Shown in pieces: positions 1-5,484 of a DNA stretch of 11,882 nt. Positions within the stretch are counted from its first letter, which is position 1. The number at the start of each line of letters is the position of its first letter. Origin of the DNA: an uncultured Actinomycetes bacterium (GTDB lineage: Bacteria; Actinomycetota; Acidimicrobiia; Acidimicrobiales; Microtrichaceae); assembly GCA_903930035.1 (NCBI GenBank), contig CAIYXG010000142.1, positions 1 to 11,882 on the forward strand. The letters are read 5' to 3'. Made by a program: the position numbers and the translations under genes. Under the pieces are notes generated by a model. That model searched no databases, was not told where the DNA came from, and worked only from the letters and a program-made list of their open reading frames with translations.

Positions 1-408
1 GGCCCGGTGGTCACCGGCGCGGGCCCGCACGCCGGCGACGGGTCGGCACCCCGGTTCGACGCGGCCGTGCCGGACGTGGTGCGGATCCACTCCCTCAACA
101 TGTGGTGCTTCCTGGCCGTGCTGGTCGTGCTCCTCGTCCGGCTCGCCCGCACGGGCGCGCCCGCCGACGTCCTCCGCAACGGCCAGCGGCTGGTCGCCGT
201 GCTGGTGCTGCAGGGCGGGATCGGCTACCTGCAGTACGAGCTCGGGATCCCGGCGTGGCTGGTGCTGCTCCACGTCGCCGGGGCGACGGCGGTCGTCGCG
301 CTGACCGTGTGGTTCCACATGTGCCTGTCGGACGTGCGGCGCCCCGCGGCGCCGCACGGCGAGCCGTCCGGGGGCCCGGGTGGCGACAGCGTCACCGTGA
401 CGACCTAG
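1..408 (+). CDS. ctaA: Heme A synthase CtaA/COX15, C-terminal part (5' end outside window)
   Basis: This is the C-terminal 135 residues of a membrane protein that is open at the left window edge. It matches the second half of heme A synthase, which oxidises the C8 methyl of heme O to make heme A for aa3-type cytochrome oxidase. The visible sequence begins with GPVVTGAGPHAGD, the family's conserved loop. A histidine follows in RIHSLNM (codon near base 88) and a second in LLHVAGA (near base 271), at the positions of the two C-terminal heme-ligand histidines. Three hydrophobic segments are visible, near bases 97-150, 187-240 and 250-318. A polar, Gly/Pro-rich tail of about 25 residues ends at a TAG stop. 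Full-length family members have about 300 residues, so roughly half is missing here only because of the window cut. The stop codon overlaps a candidate promoter for clpS. Confidence 0.88.
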   Translation, partial: GPVVTGAGPHAGDGSAPRFDAAVPDVVRIHSLNMWCFLAVLVVLLVRLARTGAPADVLRNGQRLVAVLVLQGGIGYLQYELGIPAWLVLLHVAGATAVVALTVWFHMCLSDVRRPAAPHGEPSGGPGGDSVTVTT

Positions 409-411
409 GGT
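383..411 (+). promoter_or_regulatory. Candidate clpS promoter
   Basis: A GCGACA hexamer at 383-388 lies exactly 17 bases before TAGGGT at 406-411. TAGGGT fits the actinobacterial -10 pattern TAnnnT, and the -35 matches TTGACA at its last four bases. The -10 overlaps the ctaA stop codon. Transcription would begin about 7-9 bases further on, close to the clpS GTG at 420, so the mRNA may be nearly or fully leaderless. This rests on pattern only; AGGG in the same place could act as a ribosome binding site instead. Confidence 0.4.
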
Positions 412-419
412 TTTCCGCC

Positions 420-704
420 GTGACCGCTCCCATGGAAGTGCGCGAGCCGGAGACCGGCGTCGAGGGCGACCTCGAGCTGCCGTGGGTCGTCATCGTCTGG
501 AACGACCCGATCAACCTCATGAGCTACGTGACGCTCGTCCTCCAGCAGCTGTTCGGCTACTCCAAGGAGAAGGCCACCCAGCTGATGATGCAGGTCCACC
601 ACGAGGGCAAGGCCGTGGTGTCGGGCGGCTCCCGCAGCGAGGCCGAGCGCGACGTCTTCCGGCTGCACGAGCACGGCCTGTGGGCCACCATGCAGCAGGA
701 CTGA
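420..704 (+). CDS. clpS: ATP-dependent Clp protease adaptor ClpS
   Basis: The product is a 94-residue cytoplasmic adaptor. ClpS binds N-degron substrates and hands them to a ClpA/ClpC-type unfoldase. The core runs from about residue 21 to the C terminus. The conserved VWNDPINLMSYV carries the Asn-Asp pair that contacts the substrate's N-terminal amino group. LMMQVHHEGKAVV carries the pocket histidine, and a C-terminal EHGL.AT strand completes the fold. The length is typical. The GTG at 420 is preferred over the ATG at 432 because AGGG/TAGGGT lies just upstream of the GTG and nothing similar precedes the ATG; the N-terminal extension is acidic and variable in this family. The gene begins 11 bases after ctaA and is followed 16 bases later by the DUF2017 gene, an arrangement common in actinobacteria. 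Identity is secure; the exact start is less so. Confidence 0.93.
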   Translation: MTAPMEVREPETGVEGDLELPWVVIVWNDPINLMSYVTLVLQQLFGYSKEKATQLMMQVHHEGKAVVSGGSRSEAERDVFRLHEHGLWATMQQD

Positions 705-720
705 CGGGTCGACCGGTCGC

Positions 721-1179
721 ATGGCGCTCCGCTCCCCCATCCGCCGCCGCCGGGACGGCACGTACACGGTCGACCTGGGACCGGCCGAGCGCGAGCTGCT
801 CGTGGCGATGTGCGACCAGCTCCGCGACCTGCTCGTGGGCGGGGACCCGGCGCTCGTCCGCCTGTTCCCCACCCCCTACGGGGACGATGCCGAGCGCAAC
901 GAGGGCTACGCCGCGCTCGTGGTGCCCGAGCTCACGGAGCGCCGGCTCGCCGCGCTCGAGACCGTCCGGTCCACGGCCCAGGCCACCCAGCTGACCGCCG
1001 ACGAGCTGGCCGCCTGGATGCGCTCCGTCAACGACGTCCGCCTGGTGCTGGGCACCGTCCTCGACGTCGAGGAGTCCGGGCTGCCGGACGGGGCGTCCGA
1101 GGAGGACCGCGAGCGCTACGCCACGTACGAGTACCTGGGCATGGTGCTCGAGCTCATCGTGAGGGCCATGGCAAAGTGA
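721..1179 (+). CDS. DUF2017 family protein
   Basis: This 152-residue soluble, mostly alpha-helical protein of unknown function matches the actinobacterial DUF2017 family. Typical features are RLFPTPYGDDAE at residues 47-58, followed by a glutamate-rich helix, and MRSVNDVRLVLGTVLDVE at about residues 100-117, with a final YEYLGMVLELIVRAM helix. There is no signal peptide or membrane segment. It starts 16 bases after the clpS stop with no convincing Shine-Dalgarno sequence, so translation is probably coupled to clpS. In actinobacteria this gene habitually follows clpS, which hints at a link with regulated proteolysis, but no activity is established that I know of. The ATG at 721 is the only sensible start, since everything upstream in frame is clpS coding sequence. 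Confidence 0.88.
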   Translation: MALRSPIRRRRDGTYTVDLGPAERELLVAMCDQLRDLLVGGDPALVRLFPTPYGDDAERNEGYAALVVPELTERRLAALETVRSTAQATQLTADELAAWMRSVNDVRLVLGTVLDVEESGLPDGASEEDRERYATYEYLGMVLELIVRAMAK

Positions 1180-1241
1180 GTCCGGTCCGCGGGTCCCTGC
1201 GCCGGCGTCCGCCGGAGTAGGAGCCGCCCGGACCCCGCTGC

Positions 1242-1247
1242 TAGGGT
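1242..1247 (+). promoter_or_regulatory. Candidate -10 box for the tRNA genes
   Basis: TAGGGT lies 26 bases before the first base of tRNA-Glu, a plausible distance for a stable-RNA promoter with a short leader. No TTGACA-like -35 is visible 16-19 bases upstream, so the assignment is weak. Apart from this box, the 94-base gap between the DUF2017 stop and tRNA-Glu shows nothing recognisable. Confidence 0.3.
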
Positions 1248-1273
1248 GCCGTCCGCCCCCAGCGGGGATGGGA

Positions 1274-1346
1274 GCCCCCATCGTCCAGTGGCCTAGGACG
1301 CCGCCCTTTCAAGGCGGTAACACGGGTTCGAATCCCGTTGGGGGTG
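1274..1346 (+). tRNA. tRNA-Glu (anticodon UUC)
   Basis: A complete cloverleaf can be folded by eye. The acceptor stem is GCCCCCA with TGGGGGT, including a G1-U72 wobble. The D stem is GTCC/GGAC. The anticodon stem CCGCC/GGCGG encloses loop CTTTCAA, with anticodon TTC at 1308-1310. The variable loop is four bases, the T arm is ACGGG-TTCGAAT-CCCGT, and the discriminator is G, as expected for Glu. CCA is not encoded. Confidence 0.96.
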
Positions 1347-1350
1347 CAGT

Positions 1351-1369
1351 GCTAGTGGGCTCCGCTAGC
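1351..1369 (+). other. Hairpin between tRNA-Glu and tRNA-Asp
   Basis: GCTAGTGG (1351-1358) pairs with CCGCTAGC (1362-1369) across a three-base loop, giving eight pairs with one T-G wobble. No T tract follows, so it is not a classical terminator. It may instead be a processing signal in a polycistronic tRNA transcript, or a weak terminator. Confidence 0.45.
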
Positions 1370-1391
1370 AACAACTGAATGCGAAGTTCGA

Positions 1392-1469
1392 GGTCCCGTG
1401 GTGCAGTTTGGAGTGCACGCCGGCCTGTCAAGCCGGAGGTCGCGGGTTCAAATCCCGTCGGGACCGCCA
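1392..1469 (+). tRNA. tRNA-Asp (anticodon GUC), CCA encoded
   Basis: The acceptor stem is GGTCCCG with CGGGACC, the D stem is GTGC/GCAC, and the anticodon stem CCGGC/GCCGG encloses loop CTGTCAA, with anticodon GTC at 1427-1429. The variable loop is five bases. The T arm is GCGGG-TTCAAAT-CCCGT with one G-U pair, and the discriminator is G1466. The following CCA (1467-1469) is genomically encoded, unlike in the two neighbouring tRNA genes. The mature body without CCA is 75 bases. Confidence 0.96.
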
Positions 1470-1483
1470 CTTCGGACCGCCAC
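1461..1483 (+). repeat. 10-bp direct repeat of the tRNA-Asp 3' end
   Basis: GGACCGCCAC occurs at 1461-1470, covering the last acceptor bases, discriminator and CCA of tRNA-Asp, and again at 1474-1483, 13 bases along. This could be a small duplication or slippage product, a scar of past integration at the tRNA 3' end, or chance. No integrase or second attachment site is present. Confidence 0.5.
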
Positions 1484-1496
1484 CGGCCCTGGCCGG
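1483..1496 (+). other. Hairpin between tRNA-Asp and tRNA-Phe
   Basis: CCGGCC and GGCCGG are separated by CT; five pairs with a four-base loop is the realistic fold. It directly follows the repeated tRNA-Asp end. No T tract follows. It is a possible tRNA-processing or termination element. Confidence 0.35.
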
Positions 1497-1513
1497 CAGT
1501 GGGACGAATGCCC

Positions 1514-1586
1514 GGTCGGGTAGCTCAGTTGGCAGAGCGACCGCCTGAAAAGCGGTAGGTCACCGGATCGACGCCGGTCCCGACCA
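1514..1586 (+). tRNA. tRNA-Phe (anticodon GAA)
   Basis: The acceptor stem is GGTCGGG with CCCGACC, the D stem is GCTC/GAGC, and the anticodon stem ACCGC/GCGGT encloses loop CTGAAAA, with anticodon GAA at 1547-1549. The T stem ACCGG/CCGGT is perfect, but the T loop reads ATCGACG, so position 54 is A rather than the near-universal T. The discriminator is A and no CCA is encoded. All stems are intact, so I treat the gene as functional. Confidence 0.94.
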
Positions 1587-1592
1587 CTAGGT

Positions 1593-1612
1593 GCTGGGGT
1601 GCGCGCCCCGGC
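1593..1612 (+). terminator. Possible hairpin terminator or leader hairpin after tRNA-Phe
   Basis: GCTGGGG (1593-1599) pairs with CCCCGGC (1606-1612) around a six-base loop, giving seven pairs including one T-G. It begins seven bases after tRNA-Phe and ends 14 bases before the preferred acyltransferase start. No T tract follows. It may end or slow tRNA transcription, or sit in the leader of the next gene. Confidence 0.35.
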
Positions 1613-1626
1613 CAATCGAGGGGGAC

Positions 1627-2853
1627 GTGACCGAGGCCGACTCGTCGGCGGGCGGCGGCGTGGCGTCGCCGACCCGGTTCGTGAGCACTGCTCCGAAGCT
1701 CGGGTTCGCCGCGCCGCTCGACGGCCTGCGCGCCGTCGCCATCCTGCTGGTGCTCCTCGCCCACTCGTCCTACGAGGGGTTCGCCTCGTTCGTGGGCGGG
1801 GTCGACGTCTTCTTCGTGGTGAGCGGGTTCCTCATCACCACGCTCCTGCTGGACGAGGACCGGGAGTTCGGCTCGGTGAGCACCAAGAACTTCTACGTCC
1901 GCCGCGCGCTGCGGCTCCTGCCGCTGCTCTTCCTGGTCCTCGCGGCCACGCTCGGCGGCGCCGTCGTGCTCCACCTGGCCGACGTCGGCGACCCCGAGTT
2001 CCTGGCCACGACCTGGTCGGACGTGTGGCCCGGTGCGCTCTACATCTCCCACGTGGTGCACCCGGTCCACCAGGAGGTGCTGGTCGGCGGGGCGCCGCTG
2101 GAACGCCCGCTGATCCAGCTCTGGAGCCTGTCGGTCGAGGAGCACTTCTACCTCTTCGGCGTCCTGGGCATCCTCGTGTTCATCGGCCGCCGCTGGATGA
2201 CCACGCTCGCCCTGCTCCTGGTCGGCGCCTGGCTGTTCATCGGCACCGCCCGTGCGCTCGGCCACGTGGGTCCCAACCTGGCCTGGTGGCAGCGCCCCGA
2301 CTCGATCTTCATCGGGGTCCTGCTGGCGGTCGCCAACGCACACCTCCCGCCCGAGCGGCTGACGGCCCGGTTCCGCGCCTGGCTCGGGCGGGCTGCGGTC
2401 GTGGCCGCCGTCGTCGGCGGGTGGGTGCTGTTCGTCGGCACGGCGTTCGCCGGGCCGCTCGGGGTCCAGCTGCCGTTCTCCCCCGAGCCCGGGGGCGACC
2501 TGCGCGACTCGCTCTACTGGGGACGTCTGGGGTTCAGCGTCGTGGCCCTGTGCAGCTCGGTCGTGGTCCTGGCCGTGGTCCGGCTCCCCGACTCCCGGCT
2601 GGCCCGGGGCCTCTCCGTGAAGCCGCTGCAGGCGGTCGGGCGGCGCAGCTACGCGATCTACCTGATCCACGTGCCGCTGTACCTGCTGATGCGCGAGGCG
2701 CTCGGCAACAAGCTGGGCGACGGGCCCGTGCTCCTCCTGTACCTGCCGGCGCTGGTCGTCAGCGTGGAGCTGGCACACCGGTTCGTCGAGCGGCCGCTCG
2801 GCCGCCTGCGGCACAAGTACGCGCCGGGCGGCACGCCCCTGGTCCCGACCTGA
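1627..2853 (+). CDS. Membrane acyltransferase, family 3 (O-acyltransferase)
   Basis: This 408-residue integral membrane protein belongs to the acyltransferase 3 family, whose members typically move acetyl or similar groups onto extracytoplasmic sugars, peptidoglycan or glycolipids. Motifs in order are LDGLRA (31-36), the conserved His46 in LLAHSS, GGVDVFFVVSGFLIT (57-71), RRALRLLP (92-99), WSLSVEEHFYL (166-176), RPDSIFIG (223-230), RRSYAIYLIHVPL (339-351) and HRFVERP (384-390). About ten hydrophobic segments are spread along it. There is no C-terminal SGNH domain as in OatA-type proteins, so it is the short form. The GTG at 1627 is preferred because GAGGGGG lies just before it. A GTG at 1591 would add 12 residues but would start four bases from tRNA-Phe and read through a hairpin. 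The acceptor is unknown. It converges on a GT-C glycosyltransferase gene, suggesting an envelope-glycan role. Confidence 0.9.
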   Translation: MTEADSSAGGGVASPTRFVSTAPKLGFAAPLDGLRAVAILLVLLAHSSYEGFASFVGGVDVFFVVSGFLITTLLLDEDREFGSVSTKNFYVRRALRLLPLLFLVLAATLGGAVVLHLADVGDPEFLATTWSDVWPGALYISHVVHPVHQEVLVGGAPLERPLIQLWSLSVEEHFYLFGVLGILVFIGRRWMTTLALLLVGAWLFIGTARALGHVGPNLAWWQRPDSIFIGVLLAVANAHLPPERLTARFRAWLGRAAVVAAVVGGWVLFVGTAFAGPLGVQLPFSPEPGGDLRDSLYWGRLGFSVVALCSSVVVLAVVRLPDSRLARGLSVKPLQAVGRRSYAIYLIHVPLYLLMREALGNKLGDGPVLLLYLPALVVSVELAHRFVERPLGRLRHKYAPGGTPLVPT

Positions 2854-2868
2854 GGGGACCGCTCAGGT
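2848..2868. terminator. Shared hairpin spanning both convergent stop codons
   Basis: ACCTGAG (2848-2854) and CTCAGGT (2862-2868) form a perfect 7-bp inverted repeat with a seven-base loop. The acyltransferase TGA (2851-2853) lies in the left arm and the complement of the glycosyltransferase TGA (2863-2865) in the right arm. No T tract occurs on either strand. Its position suggests a bidirectional terminator or transcript-end stabiliser. Confidence 0.5.
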
Positions 2869-4659
2869 GGGGCAGGTCTTCGAACCCACCAGGTTCACCA
2901 GCGGGTTCAGGTCGGCGTCCTTGCAGACCCGCTCGATCGGCAGGACGCGCCAGCCGTTGCGCTCGACCGCCGCGTCGACCGTGGCGTCGGGCTGCAGGTA
3001 GACGGCCACCAGCACCAGGTCCGGGGTGAGCGGGATCTCCACGACCTTGGCGTCCTCCGGCAGGTCCTTCAGGTCGGGGGCCACCCACATCTCGACCAGC
3101 TCGGACAGCCGGTACGACGTGCGGTCCGGGTCGGGCCGCTTCATGAGGGGCAGGCCGAGCACCAGGCTGACGTCGCGGTCCACCAGCTGCTGGGGGGTGG
3201 CCATCCGTACGTGGCCCGGGTAGTAGAGCCCGATGGGCTCCCCCTCGCGGGCGATGCCCGGGTCGGTCAGGCCGAGCATGTCGACCGTGGGCAGGTCGGC
3301 GAAGTACGGGAGGACGCCGAGCGGCTCCACCGCCAGCACCGGCTGGTCCGCCACGCCGGGGCCGCCGCCCAGCTCCCGGTTGAGCAGCTCGCCCATGCCC
3401 TTCCACGTGGTCTTCGACTCGTTCGGCCAGTGGCTCAGCTCCCGGAAGGTCAGCACCGGGTAGGGCACGACCGTCGGGGCGATCCGGTGCACGCCCGAGA
3501 ACACCAGGAGGACGGCGACCAGCAGCACCTGGGCCCGGACGCTGCGGAAGCGGTTGAGCAGGTAGGCCGCCACGAACGCCAGCACCGGGATGACCGCGAC
3601 CATGAAGCGGTACTCCATGAAGTCGCCGCCGACGTAGCAGACGTAGGCGAACCAGACCGGGAGGACCACCAGCACCTGCCGGATGCCGGGCACGGCGAAC
3701 AGGTCCTTGCGCAGCCGCAGGAACCGCGGGATGAACAAGAACGCCGCGTAGCTGGCGAAGAAGCACAGCAGGTAGAAGACGCCGTAGAGCACGGGGACGA
3801 CCGGGTTGCCCGCCGACTTGGCGTAGAAGGTGTTGGGCAGCAGGTTGCCGTAGAAGTCGAGCTTCCAGACCACCCACGGCACGACCACGGCGGCGGCCGG
3901 CAGGCCGATCTGCACGACCGAGGAGAGCAGGACCCGCGCCTGCACCGGCCGCTCCTGCTCGCGGCGCCACTGCACGAACAGGTGGACCAGGATCCACGTC
4001 CCCACCAGGACGGCGGAGTCGAGGCGGGTCAGCACCGCCAGGCCGGCGCACAGTCCGGCCAGGGCCCTGCGCCACGACCGCTGCTCGGCGGAGAACGCGC
4101 CCACCGGCACCAGCAGCGCGCCGACCGAGACCACCAGGAACGTCTGGAGCATCGTCTCCAGGCCGCCCGTGGCGTAGCCCAGGAAGCTCATGTTGGCGAC
4201 CATGACCACGGCCACCAGGAAGCCCATGGCCCGTGACCCGAACACCCGGCCGGCAAACCGCAGCACCACCAGCACCGTGCCGACCATCAGGACGATCCCC
4301 ACGACCTGCGAGAACACGGGCGCCGACCAGCCGAGCCGCTCGGGCAGCGCCATGAACCAGGTCCACAGGAAGTTCGTGTAGCCCTCGACCGGCTCGCCCA
4401 CGTTGAAGACCAGCCCGTTGCCGCGGGCGAGGTTGCGGGAGTACCGGAAGGTGATGAAGGCGTCGTCCTGCGCGAACCGGACGATCCACGCCGCCACGGC
4501 GGCGACCACGCAGAGGCCCGCCTCGGCCTGGGCCCAGCGGCCGTCGAACCAGCGGTCGAGCAGTGCCGTCAGCGTGCGCTCGGGGGCGTCGTCGGACCCG
4601 GCCGTCCCGTCGACCTCGTCGACCTGCTCGTCCCCCGCCCTGGTCGGCGCATCAGCCAC
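2863..4659 (-). CDS. GT-C family membrane glycosyltransferase, AftB/ZomB-like
   Basis: This 598-residue polytopic membrane protein resembles the actinobacterial AftB/ZomB-type GT-C enzymes, which transfer sugars from polyprenyl-phosphate donors outside the membrane. After a soluble, acidic N terminus of about 45 residues comes a first membrane segment, then Asp65-Asp66 in QDDAFITFRYSRN (the GT-C acidic pair), EGYTNFLW (92-99), GGLET (165-169), TRLDS (211-215), GNLLPNTFYAK (271-281) and GGDFMEYRF (344-352). From about residue 395 to the end is a probable extracytoplasmic domain with TVDMLGLTD (458-466) and cysteines 579 and 596. In mycobacteria AftB adds terminal arabinofuranose to arabinan; the sugar and acceptor here are unknown. 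The GTG start has no Shine-Dalgarno sequence, but a TACGAT -10 box lies six bases ahead, implying leaderless expression. The HAD gene upstream on the same strand is 81 bases away. Confidence 0.85.
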   Translation of the reverse strand: MADAPTRAGDEQVDEVDGTAGSDDAPERTLTALLDRWFDGRWAQAEAGLCVVAAVAAWIVRFAQDDAFITFRYSRNLARGNGLVFNVGEPVEGYTNFLWTWFMALPERLGWSAPVFSQVVGIVLMVGTVLVVLRFAGRVFGSRAMGFLVAVVMVANMSFLGYATGGLETMLQTFLVVSVGALLVPVGAFSAEQRSWRRALAGLCAGLAVLTRLDSAVLVGTWILVHLFVQWRREQERPVQARVLLSSVVQIGLPAAAVVVPWVVWKLDFYGNLLPNTFYAKSAGNPVVPVLYGVFYLLCFFASYAAFLFIPRFLRLRKDLFAVPGIRQVLVVLPVWFAYVCYVGGDFMEYRFMVAVIPVLAFVAAYLLNRFRSVRAQVLLVAVLLVFSGVHRIAPTVVPYPVLTFRELSHWPNESKTTWKGMGELLNRELGGGPGVADQPVLAVEPLGVLPYFADLPTVDMLGLTDPGIAREGEPIGLYYPGHVRMATPQQLVDRDVSLVLGLPLMKRPDPDRTSYRLSELVEMWVAPDLKDLPEDAKVVEIPLTPDLVLVAVYLQPDATVDAAVERNGWRVLPIERVCKDADLNPLVNLVGSKTCPT

Positions 4660-4665
4660 GGAGCG

Positions 4666-4671
4666 ATCGTA
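4666..4671 (-). promoter_or_regulatory. Candidate leaderless promoter of the GT-C gene
   Basis: On the - strand TACGAT is followed by exactly six bases and then the GTG at 4659. Transcription starting about seven bases after the -10 would begin at the start codon. No clear -35 is visible and there is no ribosome binding site, which fits a leaderless mRNA. Confidence 0.5.
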
Positions 4672-4680
4672 CCGACGGCC

Positions 4681-4735
4681 CGGCCGAAACCGGCCGCGCC
4701 GCTGCCCGCCGGCTGCGCGACGTCACGAGCAGCGG
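4681..4735 (-). terminator. Paired hairpins between the HAD and GT-C genes
   Basis: Two inverted repeats fill the 81-base gap. One is CCGCTGC (4699-4705) with GCAGCGG (4729-4735), seven pairs around 23 bases. The other is CGGCCG (4681-4686) with CGGCCG (4691-4696), six pairs around four bases. Neither is followed by a T tract on the - strand. Together with the -10 box just downstream they suggest that the HAD transcript ends here and a new one begins. Confidence 0.3.
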
Positions 4736-4740
4736 GTGGG

Positions 4741-5484
4741 TCAGGAGATGCCGAGCGCGGCGGGCAGGTCGTCGTGGTGGGCCACGACGACGTCGGCCTC
4801 GGGGCCGACGTCCCGGGGGTCGTCGGACAGGCCGTGGTAGCGGACCGCCGTCCAGCCCACCCCCTGCGCCCCGGCCACGTCGGTGCGGCGCAGGTCGCCG
4901 ACGTGCGCGGTGCGCGCCGGGTCCGGCCGGCCGAGGCCGTCGGCGGCGTGGGCGAAGATCCGCGGGTCGGGCTTGTAGCAGCCGACCTCGTCGGAGAACG
5001 ACCAGTAGTCGAAGTGCTGGAGCAGGCCGTGGTGCTCCAGGTAGCCCCGCAGCGTGGACGACGGCGTCATGCCCACGTCACAGATGATGCCCAGCTGCAC
5101 GCCCGCCGCCGAGAGGGTCGCGAGGCAGTTGCCGATGCCCGGGGCCAGCGTGATGGAGTCCGGGTCCGAGCCGGCCACGACCAGCGCCGTGACCGCGTCG
5201 ACCACGGCGTCGTCGGTGACCGGCGTCGGGAGGTGCGAGAGCGACACCGCCACGGACTCCCGGGTCGTGGTGTGCTCGTTGGCCTTCCAGCGGCCGACGA
5301 ACCACTCCCAGCCCTGGTCGAACGCGGCGGCGACCTGCGCGGGGGTGACGTCGACGCCGAGCGGGCCCAGCTCGTCGGCGATCCGGGAGCCCCGGCTGGC
5401 CCCGACCGCCGACTCGGCGACGATCGTGTTCCAGAAGTCGAACGTGACGGCCTGGACCGGGAACCGGTCCGACGCGTCGCTCAC
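4741..5484 (-). CDS. HAD-superfamily protein with a Trp-substituted motif I
   Basis: This 247-residue soluble protein has the HAD fold. Motif I is FDFWNT at residues 15-20, so the nucleophile Asp16 is present but the second aspartate (usual DxD) is Trp18. Motif II, around GIICDVGMT (132-140), has Cys135-Asp136 where Ser or Thr is usual. Lys171 in CYKPDPRIF is motif III, and GDLRRTD (196-202) gives the metal-binding acidic residues of motif IV. A helical cap lies at about residues 25-110. DxW and DxY forms occur in dehalogenase-like and other HAD branches, so phosphatase activity is uncertain and no substrate can be named. The GTG start at 5484 shares the bases GTGA with the malic enzyme stop, giving a 4-base overlap and likely translational coupling; no Shine-Dalgarno sequence is seen. 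The frame stays open further upstream, but only as a shadow of the malic enzyme gene. Confidence 0.85.
   Translation of the reverse strand: MSDASDRFPVQAVTFDFWNTIVAESAVGASRGSRIADELGPLGVDVTPAQVAAAFDQGWEWFVGRWKANEHTTTRESVAVSLSHLPTPVTDDAVVDAVTALVVAGSDPDSITLAPGIGNCLATLSAAGVQLGIICDVGMTPSSTLRGYLEHHGLLQHFDYWSFSDEVGCYKPDPRIFAHAADGLGRPDPARTAHVGDLRRTDVAGAQGVGWTAVRYHGLSDDPRDVGPEADVVVAHHDDLPAALGIS

Noticed and set aside
1180..1590. Integrated element or att site in the tRNA cluster
   Set aside because: Apart from one 10-bp repeat there is no integrase, transposase or second attachment copy, and the flanking genes have the same base composition and housekeeping character.
1591..1627. Upstream GTG (1591) as the acyltransferase start
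   Set aside because: It lies four bases after tRNA-Phe, has no ribosome binding site, and would translate a strong hairpin. The GTG at 1627 has GAGGGGG just ahead.
1525..2814. 429-codon - strand frame opposite the acyltransferase
   Set aside because: It runs into the tRNA-Phe gene, and its product is Gln/Glu/Arg-rich without structure; the + strand has the family motifs.
3211..4236. Long + strand open frame opposite the GT-C gene
   Set aside because: Its product is rich in His, Asp, Gln and Arg with no domain pattern, while the opposite strand gives a clear membrane enzyme with family motifs. It is a GC-driven shadow.
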